Shown one piece after another: positions 63,545-64,000 of a DNA stretch of 64,000 nt. Each line of letters begins with the position of its first letter. The first letter of the stretch is position 1. Under the pieces are notes generated by a model. The model made no database searches. It saw only the letters and a program-made list of their open reading frames with translations, and was not told where the DNA came from. Source of the stretch: Aeribacillus composti (GTDB lineage: Bacteria > Bacillota > Bacilli > Bacillales > Aeribacillaceae); NCBI RefSeq assembly GCF_007827555.1, contig NZ_VISS01000001.1, forward strand, positions 1 to 64,000, written 5' to 3'. A program made the translations under genes and the position numbers.

Positions 63545-63812
63545 TTGAACAACCTTCCCTTCTTTTTAAAATTTTTGGAAGGGACAATAAACCCCCGAAT
63601 TCGTTGCACTTTTCCTTCCTAATTTAAAATTTCCAAATTTTCATCGCGAGCACCAAGTTGTTCAATTCTAATTCTATTGTATGATAAATCACTTCATAAA
63701 GAAATAAAAAAAGCCTTGATTTTGAAAAAAACCGTTATTTACCTATTAACGCATAAAATACTTCGTTTTTCATATATATTGTACGAGCCATAATTTGAAA
63801 AGAGGTTGACTG
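63545..63812. promoter_or_regulatory. Divergent intergenic region mecA / yjbE
   Basis: About 270 bases carrying promoters for both genes. A TTCATATATATTGTACG stretch near 63770 lies close to yjbE; no factor site or riboswitch could be recognised with confidence. Confidence 0.4.
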
Positions 63813-64000
63813 ATGGATGAACAATTTTTCACATCTTTATTCCTTATCATTGGCATTGACCTCATATTAGGAGGAGATAATGCCATTGTCATTGCGCTGG
63901 CATGCCGCAATTTGCCGGAAAATCAACGAAGGAAAGGTATTTTATTTGGAACAATGCTCGCGATACTCAGCCGAATTTTGTTAACGGTACTGGCTGTCCA
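63813..64000 (+). CDS. yjbE: TerC-family membrane protein YjbE (5' part, runs off window)
   Basis: First 62 codons. Opens MDEQFFTSLFLIIGIDLILG and GGDNAIVIALACRNLP, the TerC signature with the buried Asp/Gly-Gly-Asp-Asn, then the second helix. TerC proteins are linked to manganese efflux and secreted-protein metalation. AAAGAGG before ATG. Divergent from mecA as in B. subtilis. Confidence 0.9.
   Translation, partial: MDEQFFTSLFLIIGIDLILGGDNAIVIALACRNLPENQRRKGILFGTMLAILSRILLTVLAV

Overview
The window is a low-G+C, double-membrane-free endospore former of the family Bacillaceae. Three things point there: spore genes (spoVIF, cotO, a yjcZ-type peptide, yjcA), strong AGGAGG-type ribosome binding sites with many TTG and GTG starts, and gene order from about 27 kb to the right end that follows the yjb-yjc region of Bacillus subtilis in inverted orientation (yjbE, mecA, coiA, pepF, yjbH-M, nadK, yjbO, yjbQ, thi operon, thiD, fabI, cotO, yjcA, spoVIF, yjcF-H, metIC). 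I cannot name the species from sequence alone; a Bacillus or Geobacillus-like lineage is my best inference.

Region 1 (1-7.9 kb) is accessory and decaying. It holds an ISL3 transposase pseudogene cut by the window edge, an XRE regulator with a small membrane protein, an intact IS4-type insertion sequence with matching ends and a 9-bp target duplication, a HXXEE membrane protein, a wrecked TetR gene beside a perfect 24-bp palindrome, a heptad-repeat coiled-coil gene and a zinc-ribbon membrane protein.

Region 2 (7.9-20.1 kb) is a minus-strand catabolic island: a one-gene response regulator, an XdhC-type cofactor protein, a three-subunit molybdenum hydroxylase (large, FAD and 2Fe-2S subunits) with a CoxG-like protein, an acyl-CoA ligase, a crotonase and a BenE-type benzoate transporter, then moaA for molybdenum cofactor synthesis. 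The active-site loop is not that of CO dehydrogenase. The parts suggest import, CoA activation and hydroxylation of an aromatic or heterocyclic acid. Two degraded stretches of about 0.5 kb lie inside it.

Region 3 (20.4-33.7 kb) starts with tRNA-Val and holds a secreted metallo-beta-lactamase-fold protein with its DUF3006 partner, a relic of a PP2C-type phosphatase, a TAXI-TRAP transporter operon, a SAM-riboswitch metI-metC operon and an ssu-type sulfonate ABC transporter; the last two form a sulfur block.

Region 4 (33.8-43.3 kb) holds yjcH-G-F, a DUF421 protein, and a block of small spore genes, several unrecognised and at least two below usual size cut-offs, some with good SigK-type promoters. 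The cotVWXYZ genes expected from B. subtilis were not recognised here. It ends in yjcA, cotO and fabI.

Region 5 (43.3-64 kb) is core genome: the TPP-riboswitch thiamine operon (tenI-thiO-thiS-thiG-thiF-thiD, without tenA), a potassium/proton antiporter, mgtE, yjbO, nadK, the alarmone synthetase yjbM, yjbL, then divergent yjbK-yjbJ and yjbI-yjbH, and pepF, coiA, cardiolipin synthase, mecA and the start of yjbE.
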